Of a stretch of DNA of 64,000 nt, positions 16,949 to 25,663 are shown piece after piece. Each line of letters begins with the position of its first letter. The stretch's first letter is position 1. Location: the NCBI RefSeq assembly GCF_000379685.1, contig NZ_KB903249.1:724795-788794 (forward strand). The letters run 5' to 3'. Under the pieces are notes generated by a model. That model searched no databases, had not been told where the DNA came from, and saw only the letters and a program-made list of their open reading frames with translations. The stretch comes from Catelliglobosispora koreensis DSM 44566. GTDB taxonomy: Bacteria > Actinomycetota > Actinomycetes > Mycobacteriales > Micromonosporaceae. A program made the position numbers and the translations under genes.

Positions 16949-17495
16949 ATTTCTCCCGGCATTGCTACGTCCAGTCTCCGCCTCGATAAGCGCCGCCGCA
17001 GCTATATCGACTCACTCCACGTTCTGCGCGATTCCCGAGTCGCCTGACCGTTAGTCCCGAGCGGGCTCGTTGAGAAACTCCGCACCGCCGGGTTCACCAC
17101 GTTCAGGTCCTCGGCGTCGAGTGCCCCATCGGTCATGGGCACGCCTCGACCCGGACCTTGAGCAGAAAGCCGTCGAAATCGCACGAGCGTCCGAAACCCT
17201 TCAAGATTCTGTGCTGACCATTCTTTCGCTGGGCAAACAATGACTCGGGCGCAGCCGCCGGGCAGATTGGCCAGGGCGGACCGACCTAAGGGTTTGGTTA
17301 GCTCCCGCTGTCGATCGCGGCGTGCGAAGATACCGAGCGGGGCGGTAGGCATACCCAACGGTTTTGCCCCGGAGTGACACCATTAATATCCAAACGGTCC
17401 TGTGATGTCAGGTCCCACAGTTGTTGCCGAAAATGGATGTCCGGGTATGTTCTTGGAATTACCTGCGGACACCAGTACGAATAGGAGGGTCCGGC
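16949..17495. other. Divergent intergenic region upstream of the methyltransferase
   Basis: No convincing gene. It should hold the promoters for the 533-residue gene (leftward) and the methyltransferase (rightward). The short palindrome cgagcgggctcg occurs near 17058. The frame at 17002-17358 on the minus strand has no family resemblance. Confidence 0.4.
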
Positions 17496-18785
17496 GTGTC
17501 GGCCAACCGGTGGACCAGCATTGAGCTCTTCACTGGCGGCGGCGGCCTCGCCCTTGGAATGTCGGAAGCGGGTTTCGAGCATCTGCTAGCGGTCGAGAAC
17601 CATCCAAGAGCTTGTGCGTCACTTCTGCTTAACAAGGCTGTCCCGGCTGACGCCGGCCATCTCCCATTGGGTCGCTGGCCGCTCAAGGCATGTGGGATCC
17701 AGGAGGTCGACTTCAGCCACTGGCACGGGGAGGTGGACGTCATCGCGGGCGGGGTGCCATGTCAGCCTTGGAGTATCGGTGGTTCATCCAAGCGTGACGC
17801 CGCTACTGACTTCGACAGGATGTCGGAGAAGATCGGCGACGAACGGAATCTTTGGCCGGAGCTGTTTAAGGTTATACAGAAAACCCGGCCGAAGGCGGTC
17901 ATTGCCGAGAATGTTGCTGGCCTGATGCGTCCATCCTTCGCACCGTATTTCGAGTACATCCTCCGCGAGCTGCGCGCACCGTTCGAAAAGCGCGTATCGG
18001 GCGAGGAATGGTATGACCATGACAAGCGTTTGCAAGACGCGCTTCGCAGAAAAAACAGCGATCCAACGGAACGGTATGTGGTCAAAGCGGTTTTACTCAA
18101 CGCCGCTGATTACGGCGTCCCGCAATACCGGAAGCGTGTATTCGTTGTCGCCTACCGGGCAGACCTCGGATTAGAGGAATGGGCCGCTCCGGACCCAACA
18201 CACAGTGAGGCCGCGCTTCTCCACGATCAGGCGACTGGTGCCTACTGGGAACGCCACAATATCAAACGTCGCCGAGGATTCGGTATCGAGGCCGCGATTG
18301 AGGACCAGCGACAGCCATGGTTCACCGTCCGAGACGCTATCAGCGGATATTCCAACGGCGGTAAGCCGTTGCCTGAGCCCAAACTAAACCGCGAAGAAAC
18401 ACCGGGCTTCCTTCACCATGTTGGCTGGCCAGGCGCCCGTGTTTACCGCGGTCATCAGCCCAGTGACCCTGACCGTCCATCAAAGACAGTGAAAGCCGGA
18501 GTGCACGGCGTCGCTGGCGGAGAAGGTGCGATTAAGTTTCCTGGCAAACCGGTGCGTTACTTGACGGTGCGTGAGGTCGCCCGGCTAATGACCTTCCCGG
18601 ACGACTGGCGCTTGGATGGCAGCCGTGGCCCGCAGATGCGACAGCTCGGCAATGCGGTCCCTGTGCGTCTCGCCGAAGCAGTTGCGAAATCGGTGGCTGA
18701 TGACCTGGCGAAGGCTGCCGGTACCGCAGCGGAGGTGAGCCTTTTGTCTGAGACTAAAGGCAAGACACGAAGCCGTAAGAAGTAG
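17496..18785 (+). CDS. DNA (cytosine-5-)methyltransferase (DrmMII-like)
   Basis: A 429-residue C5-cytosine methyltransferase. Visible motifs: I (ELFTGGGGLALG, residues 10-21, AdoMet binding), IV with catalytic C89 in GGVPCQPWS, VI (AVIAENVAGL), VIII (YGVPQYRKRVFVV), IX (TVREVARLMTFPDDW) and X (QLGNAVPVRLAEAVA). GTG 17496 is chosen because ggaggg ends 6 bases upstream; the longer frame to 17421 has none. The target-recognition region between VIII and IX is about 150 residues. It is followed three bases later by a vsr gene. Next to DrmA/DrmB-like genes it occupies the place of the class 2 DISARM methylase, which marks self DNA. Confidence 0.95.
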   Translation: MSANRWTSIELFTGGGGLALGMSEAGFEHLLAVENHPRACASLLLNKAVPADAGHLPLGRWPLKACGIQEVDFSHWHGEVDVIAGGVPCQPWSIGGSSKRDAATDFDRMSEKIGDERNLWPELFKVIQKTRPKAVIAENVAGLMRPSFAPYFEYILRELRAPFEKRVSGEEWYDHDKRLQDALRRKNSDPTERYVVKAVLLNAADYGVPQYRKRVFVVAYRADLGLEEWAAPDPTHSEAALLHDQATGAYWERHNIKRRRGFGIEAAIEDQRQPWFTVRDAISGYSNGGKPLPEPKLNREETPGFLHHVGWPGARVYRGHQPSDPDRPSKTVKAGVHGVAGGEGAIKFPGKPVRYLTVREVARLMTFPDDWRLDGSRGPQMRQLGNAVPVRLAEAVAKSVADDLAKAAGTAAEVSLLSETKGKTRSRKK

Positions 18786-18788
18786 GCT

Positions 18789-19235
18789 GTGAACGCGATC
18801 CGGCCGGAGGCATCGTCTGTTGCGGTCCGGAATGTTATGCGGGCCAACAAAGGCAGAGATACTCGGCCGGAGCTCAGGCTACGGCGTGCCGTGCACGCCT
18901 TGGGGTTGCGGTACAGAGTCGGCATCCGTCCAATCTCGACAATCCGACGTACAGCAGACTTGGTCTTCGCCCGGTCGCAAGTCGCGGTGTTCCTCGACGG
19001 GTGTTTCTGGCACGGATGCGCGGAGCACCATCGGCCTGCACGGGTCAATGCGCAATTCTGGGCGGAAAAGCTTGCCCAGACACGTCTGCGCGATGCCGCT
19101 ACAGATGAACGGCTCAGGGAGACGGGCTGGCACGTCATCCGTATCTGGGAGCACGAGAACCTCGAAGACGCCGCGTTGCGGGTGCGGGAAGCCGTCCTCG
19201 CCAGGCGTCCCGCATCACGGCAACCTATGAGTTGA
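18789..19235 (+). CDS. vsr: Very short patch repair endonuclease (Vsr)
   Basis: A 148-residue Vsr-family nuclease from GTG 18789. Family signatures are in order: VMRANKGRDTRPELRLRRAV, GLRYRV, ADLVFARSQVAVFLDGCFWH (catalytic Asp and zinc-site residues), NAQFWAEKL, and RETGWHVIRIWEHE near the end. Vsr repairs T:G mismatches produced when 5-methylcytosine deaminates, which is why it accompanies C5 methylases. It lies three bases after the methyltransferase stop. Its last 11 bases overlap the end of the convergent DrmB-like gene. Confidence 0.95.
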   Translation: MNAIRPEASSVAVRNVMRANKGRDTRPELRLRRAVHALGLRYRVGIRPISTIRRTADLVFARSQVAVFLDGCFWHGCAEHHRPARVNAQFWAEKLAQTRLRDAATDERLRETGWHVIRIWEHENLEDAALRVREAVLARRPASRQPMS

Positions 19236-20949
19236 GTGCGAAGTAGCCCGCCGGCCCAAAAAGCGCGTCACGGCCAAGGTAGTTGTTGAAATGGCCGCAC
19301 ACAGGCTCTCCCAGATGTGTGCATGCTACGCATGCCCCTCCGTTGCGTTCGCAGGCCGGGTCCAGCGGGCACCGGTGCTCCGCGTTAACCACCGCGTGAA
19401 GAAACGTGTGGAGGTCATTTTCGAAGACCGCCTGAAGCCCTCCGAGCACGAAATCGCCCCGAGCTGCCGCAAACACGAAGAAGACACCATGCGTCGGTAG
19501 CAAGTATTCCCCGAGGCTCTCCCTGTCGACCCCGGCGAAAACGGATAGCTGCCGGATCACCCTGTGCGCGTATGAGTGAATAAGTGTTAGTAGATCGACC
19601 CCAGGATTCACGATTGACGGATCGTCAAAACGGTTCGGCAGGCTGATGTTAGCGGCCAGGGCCGCACGGGCCGCCTTCTTATCAGCCGTCTCCGGGATGG
19701 CGTGGCCGCGGGCCCGCATCCACCGTCCGACCCGGAGCGGGTCGAGCCGGAACATTAGCGCTTCTGATTGCTGAGGATCAGCGAAGACACGCCGTCCCTT
19801 CTTGCTGGAGAAGAGGTTGAGGTTGACCTGTCCGGGCGTTGACCCGCCGCGGGTGAAGCCGTAAACGGCACGCATGACAGGGAAACGGTCAGCGAGCTCG
19901 ACAGTGTCAAGCCCTGCTCGGGCGACAGCCGCTGGGTAGTCGTCGCGATAGGTGCGCCGGATCTGTTCTGGGACTCCGTGCCTGTCAAGTTCAGCGATAC
20001 GTGACCGGCCTTCGAATGTAGCCACCGCGATGTCGACAGCGGCACGCTCGGCCTCGTGGATCCGCTCGACAGGAGCGGTTGCCATTAAGCCCAGATCGTC
20101 CTCGCCGGCAAGCTGGCCGGCGCCGGACGCGACGCTTGCCATCTGCTCGGCAATTGACCTTTCGATCCCGGTGGCCACCAATTGGTCCACAAGAGATCCA
20201 GCTGTATGCATACGCCCACTGGGATGCCGTTCGGCCATTCCCCCGAGCACCCATGTCAACGCCCGCCTGGGACCACCGGACTCCGTGATCTCGGCCAGCT
20301 TCTTGCTGGTGCCGGGATTGATCAGGACAAAGCTCTGCGGCGTATAGACGCTGGTAGAACGGTGCACGTTGTACGCCATGAACTCGCTTTCGCGGCCATC
20401 CCACTTGCGCCCGCACGGACATCGGCGGAACCCGAACCCTTGGCGCAAAAGCTTTGAGCACACCGGACAGATGAAGCGGATTTTGCTCGCGTCGATAGTC
20501 GGCTGAAAGTCCATCCGTACTTGGTCATGCTGCTGGCACCGCGGAACCAATGGCTGTTCAAGGCGACCACATTCGTGATAGCCAACGAAATGCACTTGTT
20601 CCCAGCGTTTCTGGCCACAACGGCAGTCGCGGTCGTCGCGGTTCTCGACGCGCCGGCAATTCGATGAGCGGCAGACGAACACGTTTGGAAAGCGCTCAAC
20701 TTTGACACCGCGACCGCCGTTGATCTCCACCACTTCGAGATCTACCGCGTTCAACGTCGCGATCGCACTCCGGTCCTTGTTCCAGCCGTATATCTCCTCT
20801 TCCAAACGCCGCCGGATCGCGGTCTCATCGACATCTACCTTCTTGGGGTCGCGCCAGTCGACCGTCTTCCAGATACGGCCTTGCAAGTCAGCTGTTTGCT
20901 CGGGCAAGAATCCGAAGAGGACCTGTGTGCCACTGCGCTTATCCTTCAT
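19225..20949 (-). CDS. DrmB-like protein (DUF1998 domain)
   Basis: A 574-residue protein. The C-terminal third is a DUF1998 domain: VDLLTLIHSYAHRVIRQLSV, GVFFVFAAARGDFVLGGLQA, then the Cys cluster CPLDPAC, GGACVACTHLGEPVCGHFN, and LGRDALFG. The N-terminal half has additional Cys pairs (RSSNCRR, RDCRCGQ, FICPVCSKLL, RRCPCGRKW) that probably bind zinc. DrmB is a core component of DISARM, where it works with the DrmA helicase against incoming phage DNA (established for DISARM). Here it follows the helicase by 14 bases with a good ribosome binding site (GGAGAG). Same-strand order sigma, helicase, DrmB implies one operon. Sequence suggests a diverged DISARM type, not a canonical one. Confidence 0.85.
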   Translation of the reverse strand: MKDKRSGTQVLFGFLPEQTADLQGRIWKTVDWRDPKKVDVDETAIRRRLEEEIYGWNKDRSAIATLNAVDLEVVEINGGRGVKVERFPNVFVCRSSNCRRVENRDDRDCRCGQKRWEQVHFVGYHECGRLEQPLVPRCQQHDQVRMDFQPTIDASKIRFICPVCSKLLRQGFGFRRCPCGRKWDGRESEFMAYNVHRSTSVYTPQSFVLINPGTSKKLAEITESGGPRRALTWVLGGMAERHPSGRMHTAGSLVDQLVATGIERSIAEQMASVASGAGQLAGEDDLGLMATAPVERIHEAERAAVDIAVATFEGRSRIAELDRHGVPEQIRRTYRDDYPAAVARAGLDTVELADRFPVMRAVYGFTRGGSTPGQVNLNLFSSKKGRRVFADPQQSEALMFRLDPLRVGRWMRARGHAIPETADKKAARAALAANISLPNRFDDPSIVNPGVDLLTLIHSYAHRVIRQLSVFAGVDRESLGEYLLPTHGVFFVFAAARGDFVLGGLQAVFENDLHTFLHAVVNAEHRCPLDPACERNGGACVACTHLGEPVCGHFNNYLGRDALFGPAGYFALNS

Positions 20950-20963
20950 TCTTGGCTCTCCGG

Positions 20964-23900
20964 TCAGTCGTCACTAATGGGGATTTGGGTTTCGACATCA
21001 CGCAATGAGGTCATCGGCTCGCGGTGCAGCAGCTGCTGCGGCCATCGCGAACCGGATCCCAAATCCTGCAGCCGGATGAAGTACATCTCGATCAACTTGC
21101 GGAGATCCGTCTCTAGGAGATGTTCCTCCTCCCGGATGCCCAGCATTTCGTGTAGTGCCTTCGCTTCGTCATCGACTGTCGTCACTGTGGTCCGATGATG
21201 CTCGCGTATCAGGTCGACCGTGGTAAGACGCTGCTTGGCCGATCGCGGCTCGTGGAAGAACAGGCGCCTTGCCTCGATAGCCGCCGCACTTGTGAGCTCA
21301 AGGACCCGGCGGCTGGATCGGGTCACCGGGATTGGCTCTACAAGGCGGTCGCCATGCTCGATAAATGGCCGGAAGTGGCTGTAAACACTCGCATCCCGTT
21401 CGCGGCCGATCTTGTGCACGACATAGACAAGGCCCGGGTGTGTGCGGCCAACACGTGCTGTTGTCTGAATGAACTCAGCCGTCGTGAGAGGCACACCGAG
21501 CACAGTCATGACGTTGAGCCTGTCGATGTCAACACCGTGGGAGAACATCGAGGACGCGGCCACGACATGAATCCGGTCGCCGAACTCCGTCGGCGGCTTG
21601 TCGAGGTGCTCGATCGCGTCGCGGATCTCCTGAAAAGGTGTTTGCCCGAGAAGAGAGACGGCGTTTAGGGGTTCAACTGGAACTTGGGTGTTCATCGACC
21701 TTCGGGCGGCCTCGACATCCTTAACGGTATTTCCGTAGATGACGTTTGTACCGTACAGGCCGATCAGCTCGACGGCATGTGACGGATCGATATCTGCCCG
21801 GGCACAAACGCCGGCCGGGTCGCTGAGCAGTTCCCGGATCGTCTGCTGCAGCACGGTAATTGTCCGGTCGGATACCCATTCCAGCGTCACGCCCCGCGGC
21901 CAAACCGCGACATAGCGGCGCAGCAGCGCTGGCGTACGCGCACTCCAGAAGCTTTCACCGGCACGTGGTCCCTGAACAGGGAAGACGCGACCGATGCGTC
22001 CATAAAGGACCCGGGTCTGCCGGTCGTAGCCGGTCAGCGTCGCCGAGGAAGCGATGATCTTTGCCGGTGCGATATTGGTGTTCTTGCGCTGCAGGTCATC
22101 AAGCATTGCCTCGTAGTGCGAGTCGACGGCTCCCAGCGAGTCGCGGAGCAGATGGAGCTCATCCTGCAGACGGTACGACGGGGCGAAGATCGCTTTGTCG
22201 GCGGCGGGAATCGGTTCGCTGATCTCTTTGCAGCCGGGGACGAGGCAACCGGTTGGCCTAGTTGTGCGCTTAGCGTAGGTGAAGCCGTGACCTGCGGTTC
22301 TGCAGCGTCCCGCTGGTGCGTGCACGAATCCGCGCATCGCGGCCTGCATCGAGATCAGCGCCGCTTTGTCCAGGGTGCCGATGACAACGCTGGGGAGGAA
22401 GCGGTAGATCTCCGCGTCCACGATGTAAATGGGCAGTGCTTCGCCGGTCAGTGGGCAGTCTGTGGCTCCGCAGATGTGTTCAAGCTTCCATAGCCTGCGG
22501 TTAAACCGCATCGTGATGTTTTCCGAGCCGCAGAATGGGCAGCGCATGAGCACTTGGTATTTGGTTGGCATCGTGTCGTCTTCGACATCGATGTCGTTGT
22601 GGGGGGTCTTTTCCGGTGGAATCTCATTGGGTGTGCTGGTGGCTCCCACGTAATAGCCCATTGCGATGGGGTCGCCGCCGACTTTGTGACGTCGGCGGAC
22701 TAGCTCGGCGGCGGCAAGCGCGTCGGCGAACCTCTGGGTTTGCTGAAGCGACAGCAGACGCAGGGGGAATCTGGACCAGGCGGTGATGCCTGCGTGCTTT
22801 CCGCGTAGGCGATCGTAGAAGACGGCAAGCACAAGCAGGCCAAGGTAGGTCTCGGTCTTCCCACCACCGGTGGCGAACCAGACGATCTCGACGGTGTCCC
22901 AGTCCCGATGTCCGTCGACCATGCTGGGTAGCACTCCGAGAAGGAAGCCCACCTGGAAGGGCCGCCAGTGGCTGTAGTTGCGTCGTTGCGCCGACATGCC
23001 GATCGCCTGATTCATTAGCCGGTACGCGTGGAGCAGCCGAGGGTTGTCTTCAAGCGCCTTGAGCCCGCGGCCGAGCCGGTCCAGCTCCTCGAGGTATGCC
23101 TCCCGGCCTTGCCTGGCCTCTTCGACCATTTCCCGGCTCCACGATTCCAGGCTGGCGCGCTCGGCGAGTGTTTCCTCGGCCCAGGCCTGTTCGCCCCAAA
23201 CGGCATAGGCGTCGACCAGCGCCCGCAGCCGCGGCAATGGGTCGCTGGTGAGCCCAGCGAAGGAGAGGTCAATGTTCTCCGGTGCGGTGCCGTCGAAGGC
23301 GAAGACCGGCCGTGGTGTGTCGACAACGATGGTGTCCCTCGTTACTAGGCCAGAGCCGGGTACTAGTTCCACCCCGCAGTTGATGCCTAGAGCCAGCATT
23401 TCCCTGCGGTAGCGGAAGCTATCAGGCAATGACTCGAGCAGAAACGGTGTTGTTTCCAGACCAACCACTGTCAGCTGCACCTCAAACAGGTACCGTTCTC
23501 CTTTCGGTATCTTGCCTGCATCGGTCGTGTTTACCAGCGCCACCACAAGCTCTGGGGCACCCCGCCACGACTCGTCGGTCACGGCGATATGGGCTGTTGC
23601 CGACGTTATTCCAGCTTGCCGGAGCGCCGCGGTTATCTCTGTGTGGCCGAAATCAGCGGAGCCGCCTGCCTCGGGGGTGTTGATGGCCACGGTCACCGCA
23701 GCGAGTTCGCTCTTTTCCCATCGCTCTTCGACGCCGTCTTTTTTGGATGCCGCAGCGGCCTGGTTCCAGCCACAAGCGCGGATTTTCACACCGAATCGCC
23801 AGGGTCCGGGCGCGGCTGGGCGAAGCCGCATGCCAACTGAGCATGGGTCCATACGGCGTTCGCGTTTGGTGTCGGTCATGGCGTCGGCCTCCGGGGCGAG

Positions 23901-24023
23901 CCGGCCCAGCCAAAACACACCTGACGGATCAACAGCGAGGGTGGTTTCGTGCGTGCCGGTTCCGGCACTCGTTACCCGCTCGTCGAGAAAGGCGACGAAC
24001 CGTTCTTTGTAGTCGATGGTCAT
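20964..24023 (-). CDS. DrmA-like superfamily 2 helicase
   Basis: A 1019-residue helicase. Motif I is VWFATGGGKTET. Motif II is the unusual DELH in RLQDELHLLRDSLG, diagnostic of DrmA-type proteins. Motif III is IIASSATLTG. The second RecA domain shows VAASSMFSHGVDIDRLNVM and FIQTTARVGRTHPG. A zinc ribbon (MRCPFCGSE, CGATDCP) is inserted between motifs I and II. A 300-residue N-terminal beta-rich domain precedes the motor. Its ATG overlaps the sigma-factor stop by one base (TGATG), so both are translationally coupled. DrmA probably loads on phage DNA ends and translocates with DrmB. No DrmC (PLD) or DrmE gene is adjacent. Confidence 0.88.
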   Translation of the reverse strand: MTIDYKERFVAFLDERVTSAGTGTHETTLAVDPSGVFWLGRLAPEADAMTDTKRERRMDPCSVGMRLRPAAPGPWRFGVKIRACGWNQAAAASKKDGVEERWEKSELAAVTVAINTPEAGGSADFGHTEITAALRQAGITSATAHIAVTDESWRGAPELVVALVNTTDAGKIPKGERYLFEVQLTVVGLETTPFLLESLPDSFRYRREMLALGINCGVELVPGSGLVTRDTIVVDTPRPVFAFDGTAPENIDLSFAGLTSDPLPRLRALVDAYAVWGEQAWAEETLAERASLESWSREMVEEARQGREAYLEELDRLGRGLKALEDNPRLLHAYRLMNQAIGMSAQRRNYSHWRPFQVGFLLGVLPSMVDGHRDWDTVEIVWFATGGGKTETYLGLLVLAVFYDRLRGKHAGITAWSRFPLRLLSLQQTQRFADALAAAELVRRRHKVGGDPIAMGYYVGATSTPNEIPPEKTPHNDIDVEDDTMPTKYQVLMRCPFCGSENITMRFNRRLWKLEHICGATDCPLTGEALPIYIVDAEIYRFLPSVVIGTLDKAALISMQAAMRGFVHAPAGRCRTAGHGFTYAKRTTRPTGCLVPGCKEISEPIPAADKAIFAPSYRLQDELHLLRDSLGAVDSHYEAMLDDLQRKNTNIAPAKIIASSATLTGYDRQTRVLYGRIGRVFPVQGPRAGESFWSARTPALLRRYVAVWPRGVTLEWVSDRTITVLQQTIRELLSDPAGVCARADIDPSHAVELIGLYGTNVIYGNTVKDVEAARRSMNTQVPVEPLNAVSLLGQTPFQEIRDAIEHLDKPPTEFGDRIHVVAASSMFSHGVDIDRLNVMTVLGVPLTTAEFIQTTARVGRTHPGLVYVVHKIGRERDASVYSHFRPFIEHGDRLVEPIPVTRSSRRVLELTSAAAIEARRLFFHEPRSAKQRLTTVDLIREHHRTTVTTVDDEAKALHEMLGIREEEHLLETDLRKLIEMYFIRLQDLGSGSRWPQQLLHREPMTSLRDVETQIPISDD

Positions 24024-25246
24024 CAAGAAACTCCGGCAGTCGCGGTCACGGATTCGGGCAGGGGCACGGTGTTGCGGGCTGTCCCGAGTTGGGCTCGTTG
24101 ATACGGCACGCCGGGCCGCGGTAGTCCGTAACCCAGGCTCTGGGCTATACCCAGCACGCGTTTGTCGCTGGCAAGAATGCCGAGGACTTTGCCCTCGATC
24201 TGGCGGACGCGTTCGCGTGTCACGTTGTGTACCTGGCCAATCTCATCGAGGGTATGAGCCTCACCGTCCAGGAAGCCGAACCGCATCGCGATGACATGCA
24301 ATGAGCGCTCATCCAGACGTTCGCGAAGCGCATCGCTGAGATCGTCCATTAATGACTGTTCTACGACCTGTGCTTCGGGCCCAGGCCCGCGTTCGACAAG
24401 TAGGTAGTCGGCTAGGCTTGACTCGCCTGCCTCTCCAATGGGGGTATCCAGCCGGACCAGCGGTGCGGATGTATCAAGTAGCCCCTGGATGTGCCCGGTG
24501 TCCATCAACAGCGCGGCACCGATCTCGGCCAGGGCCGGGGCCCGGCCATTGCGGCGTTCGAAGTCGCGAATATGTATGTGGATCTGCCGCACCTTCTCCC
24601 ACACATGAACCGGCAGGCGGATCGAGTGGCCGATGTTTGCGATCGCCCGGTCGATGCTTTGACGGATCCACCACGTGGCATAGGTGGAAAACTTGTAGCC
24701 TAAGGCCGGATCGAACTTCTCGGCCGCGCGGTTGAGCCCGGTGAAGCCCTCCTGCACGAGGTCCTCAAAGTCCAGCTCCCCGGCGAAATGCAGGTGTCGG
24801 CGTGCGATGTTGATGACAAGCCGCACGTTGAACCTAATGAGCTCGTTTCGCGCATCGTCGCCATCGCTGGCAAGCCGCACCAGATTCTCATCGGGGACTG
24901 AAAGTTCACTAAGCCGCTCACGCGCCCGCAGTCCCAGCTGGATCCGTCGGCCGAAACCGACCTCCTCATCGGCGGTCAGGATGCGGTGATCACGCATCGC
25001 CTGGGGCAGCTGGGAATTCAGACTCCGCAGCGCGGCTGGCTCTAGCGTGTCGTTTCCTGAGTCCCGATCAGGTGTTTCCACCTCAATACCGGCCTCAGCG
25101 AGGCCAAGGAACACCGCGCTGGTCTCACCGGCGTCAAGCTCGCGCCGTGACGTGACCGCCACGACTTGAGCCCAGGTCAGTTCACCCAGGCGCTCGGCGT
25201 CTTCGGACAGTACCTCGACGCATCGCGCTACCAGGTCAGCTCGCAT
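24023..25246 (-). CDS. Sigma-70 family RNA polymerase sigma factor in the defence operon
   Basis: A 407-residue sigma factor with complete core regions: region 1.2/2.1 (RILTADEEVGFGRRIQLGL, NELIRFNVRLVINIARRHL), 2.2-2.4 (LDFEDLVQEGFTGLNRAAEK, YKFSTYATWWIRQSIDRAIA), region 3 (RLPVHVWEKVRQIHIHI) and region 4 HTH (HTLDEIGQVHNVTRERVRQI). It is group 2/3-like, not an ECF. The N-terminal 90 residues are extra and acidic. ATG 25246 is preferred because GAGG lies 7 bases upstream; TTG 25252 is possible. Its stop overlaps the DrmA-like helicase start. A sigma factor coupled to a defence helicase suggests self-directed or phage-triggered transcription of the island (inference). Confidence 0.9.
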   Translation of the reverse strand: MRADLVARCVEVLSEDAERLGELTWAQVVAVTSRRELDAGETSAVFLGLAEAGIEVETPDRDSGNDTLEPAALRSLNSQLPQAMRDHRILTADEEVGFGRRIQLGLRARERLSELSVPDENLVRLASDGDDARNELIRFNVRLVINIARRHLHFAGELDFEDLVQEGFTGLNRAAEKFDPALGYKFSTYATWWIRQSIDRAIANIGHSIRLPVHVWEKVRQIHIHIRDFERRNGRAPALAEIGAALLMDTGHIQGLLDTSAPLVRLDTPIGEAGESSLADYLLVERGPGPEAQVVEQSLMDDLSDALRERLDERSLHVIAMRFGFLDGEAHTLDEIGQVHNVTRERVRQIEGKVLGILASDKRVLGIAQSLGYGLPRPGVPYQRAQLGTARNTVPLPESVTATAGVS

Positions 25247-25444
25247 TGCCAAACCTCAATCACCGTTCAAATAGGTGTTTCGACACCAAAGAACACTCTC
25301 TCGTGGAGAGTCGGTTTCCGAGTTTCCCGGTCTCAAATTGTTATGCGCAATAGCGATTCACAATTGTCACGCAAAGAGAGAACGGAGTGTGTCGCCCTGG
25401 TTGACCCCGTCTTGGTGACAACAATATTCATTTGATCCGATTGC

Positions 25445-25474
25445 TTGACTGTCCACTGTGGAGCATGATAACTT
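25445..25474 (+). promoter_or_regulatory. Candidate promoter of the ATPase-nuclease operon
   Basis: ttgact, an 18-base spacer and taactt resemble a -35/-10 pair (TTGACN, TANNNT) and lie about 190 bases before the ATPase start. The 417-base gap between the divergent sigma and ATPase genes is AT-richer than its surroundings and should control both operons. Confidence 0.45.
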
Positions 25475-25663
25475 CTCAGCCGCAGGCAGCAAATATCGAA
25501 CCCCCTGATCATGGTCGAGCATGTTTTTCCCGCTCCTTTGGGGTTTTCAGACTGTCGCACTCATCCGCTACGCTCCCGCCAAGACAGCATCAGCGACCCC
25601 CGCCAACGTGGCGGAGATCGCCAGAAGCGGCCGGCGTGGAACCTCAGCCTGATGGGAGCGAGA

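Noticed and set aside
17002-17358. Minus-strand frame of 118 codons in front of the methylase
   Set aside because: No family resemblance, no clear start signal, composition of an unconstrained frame.
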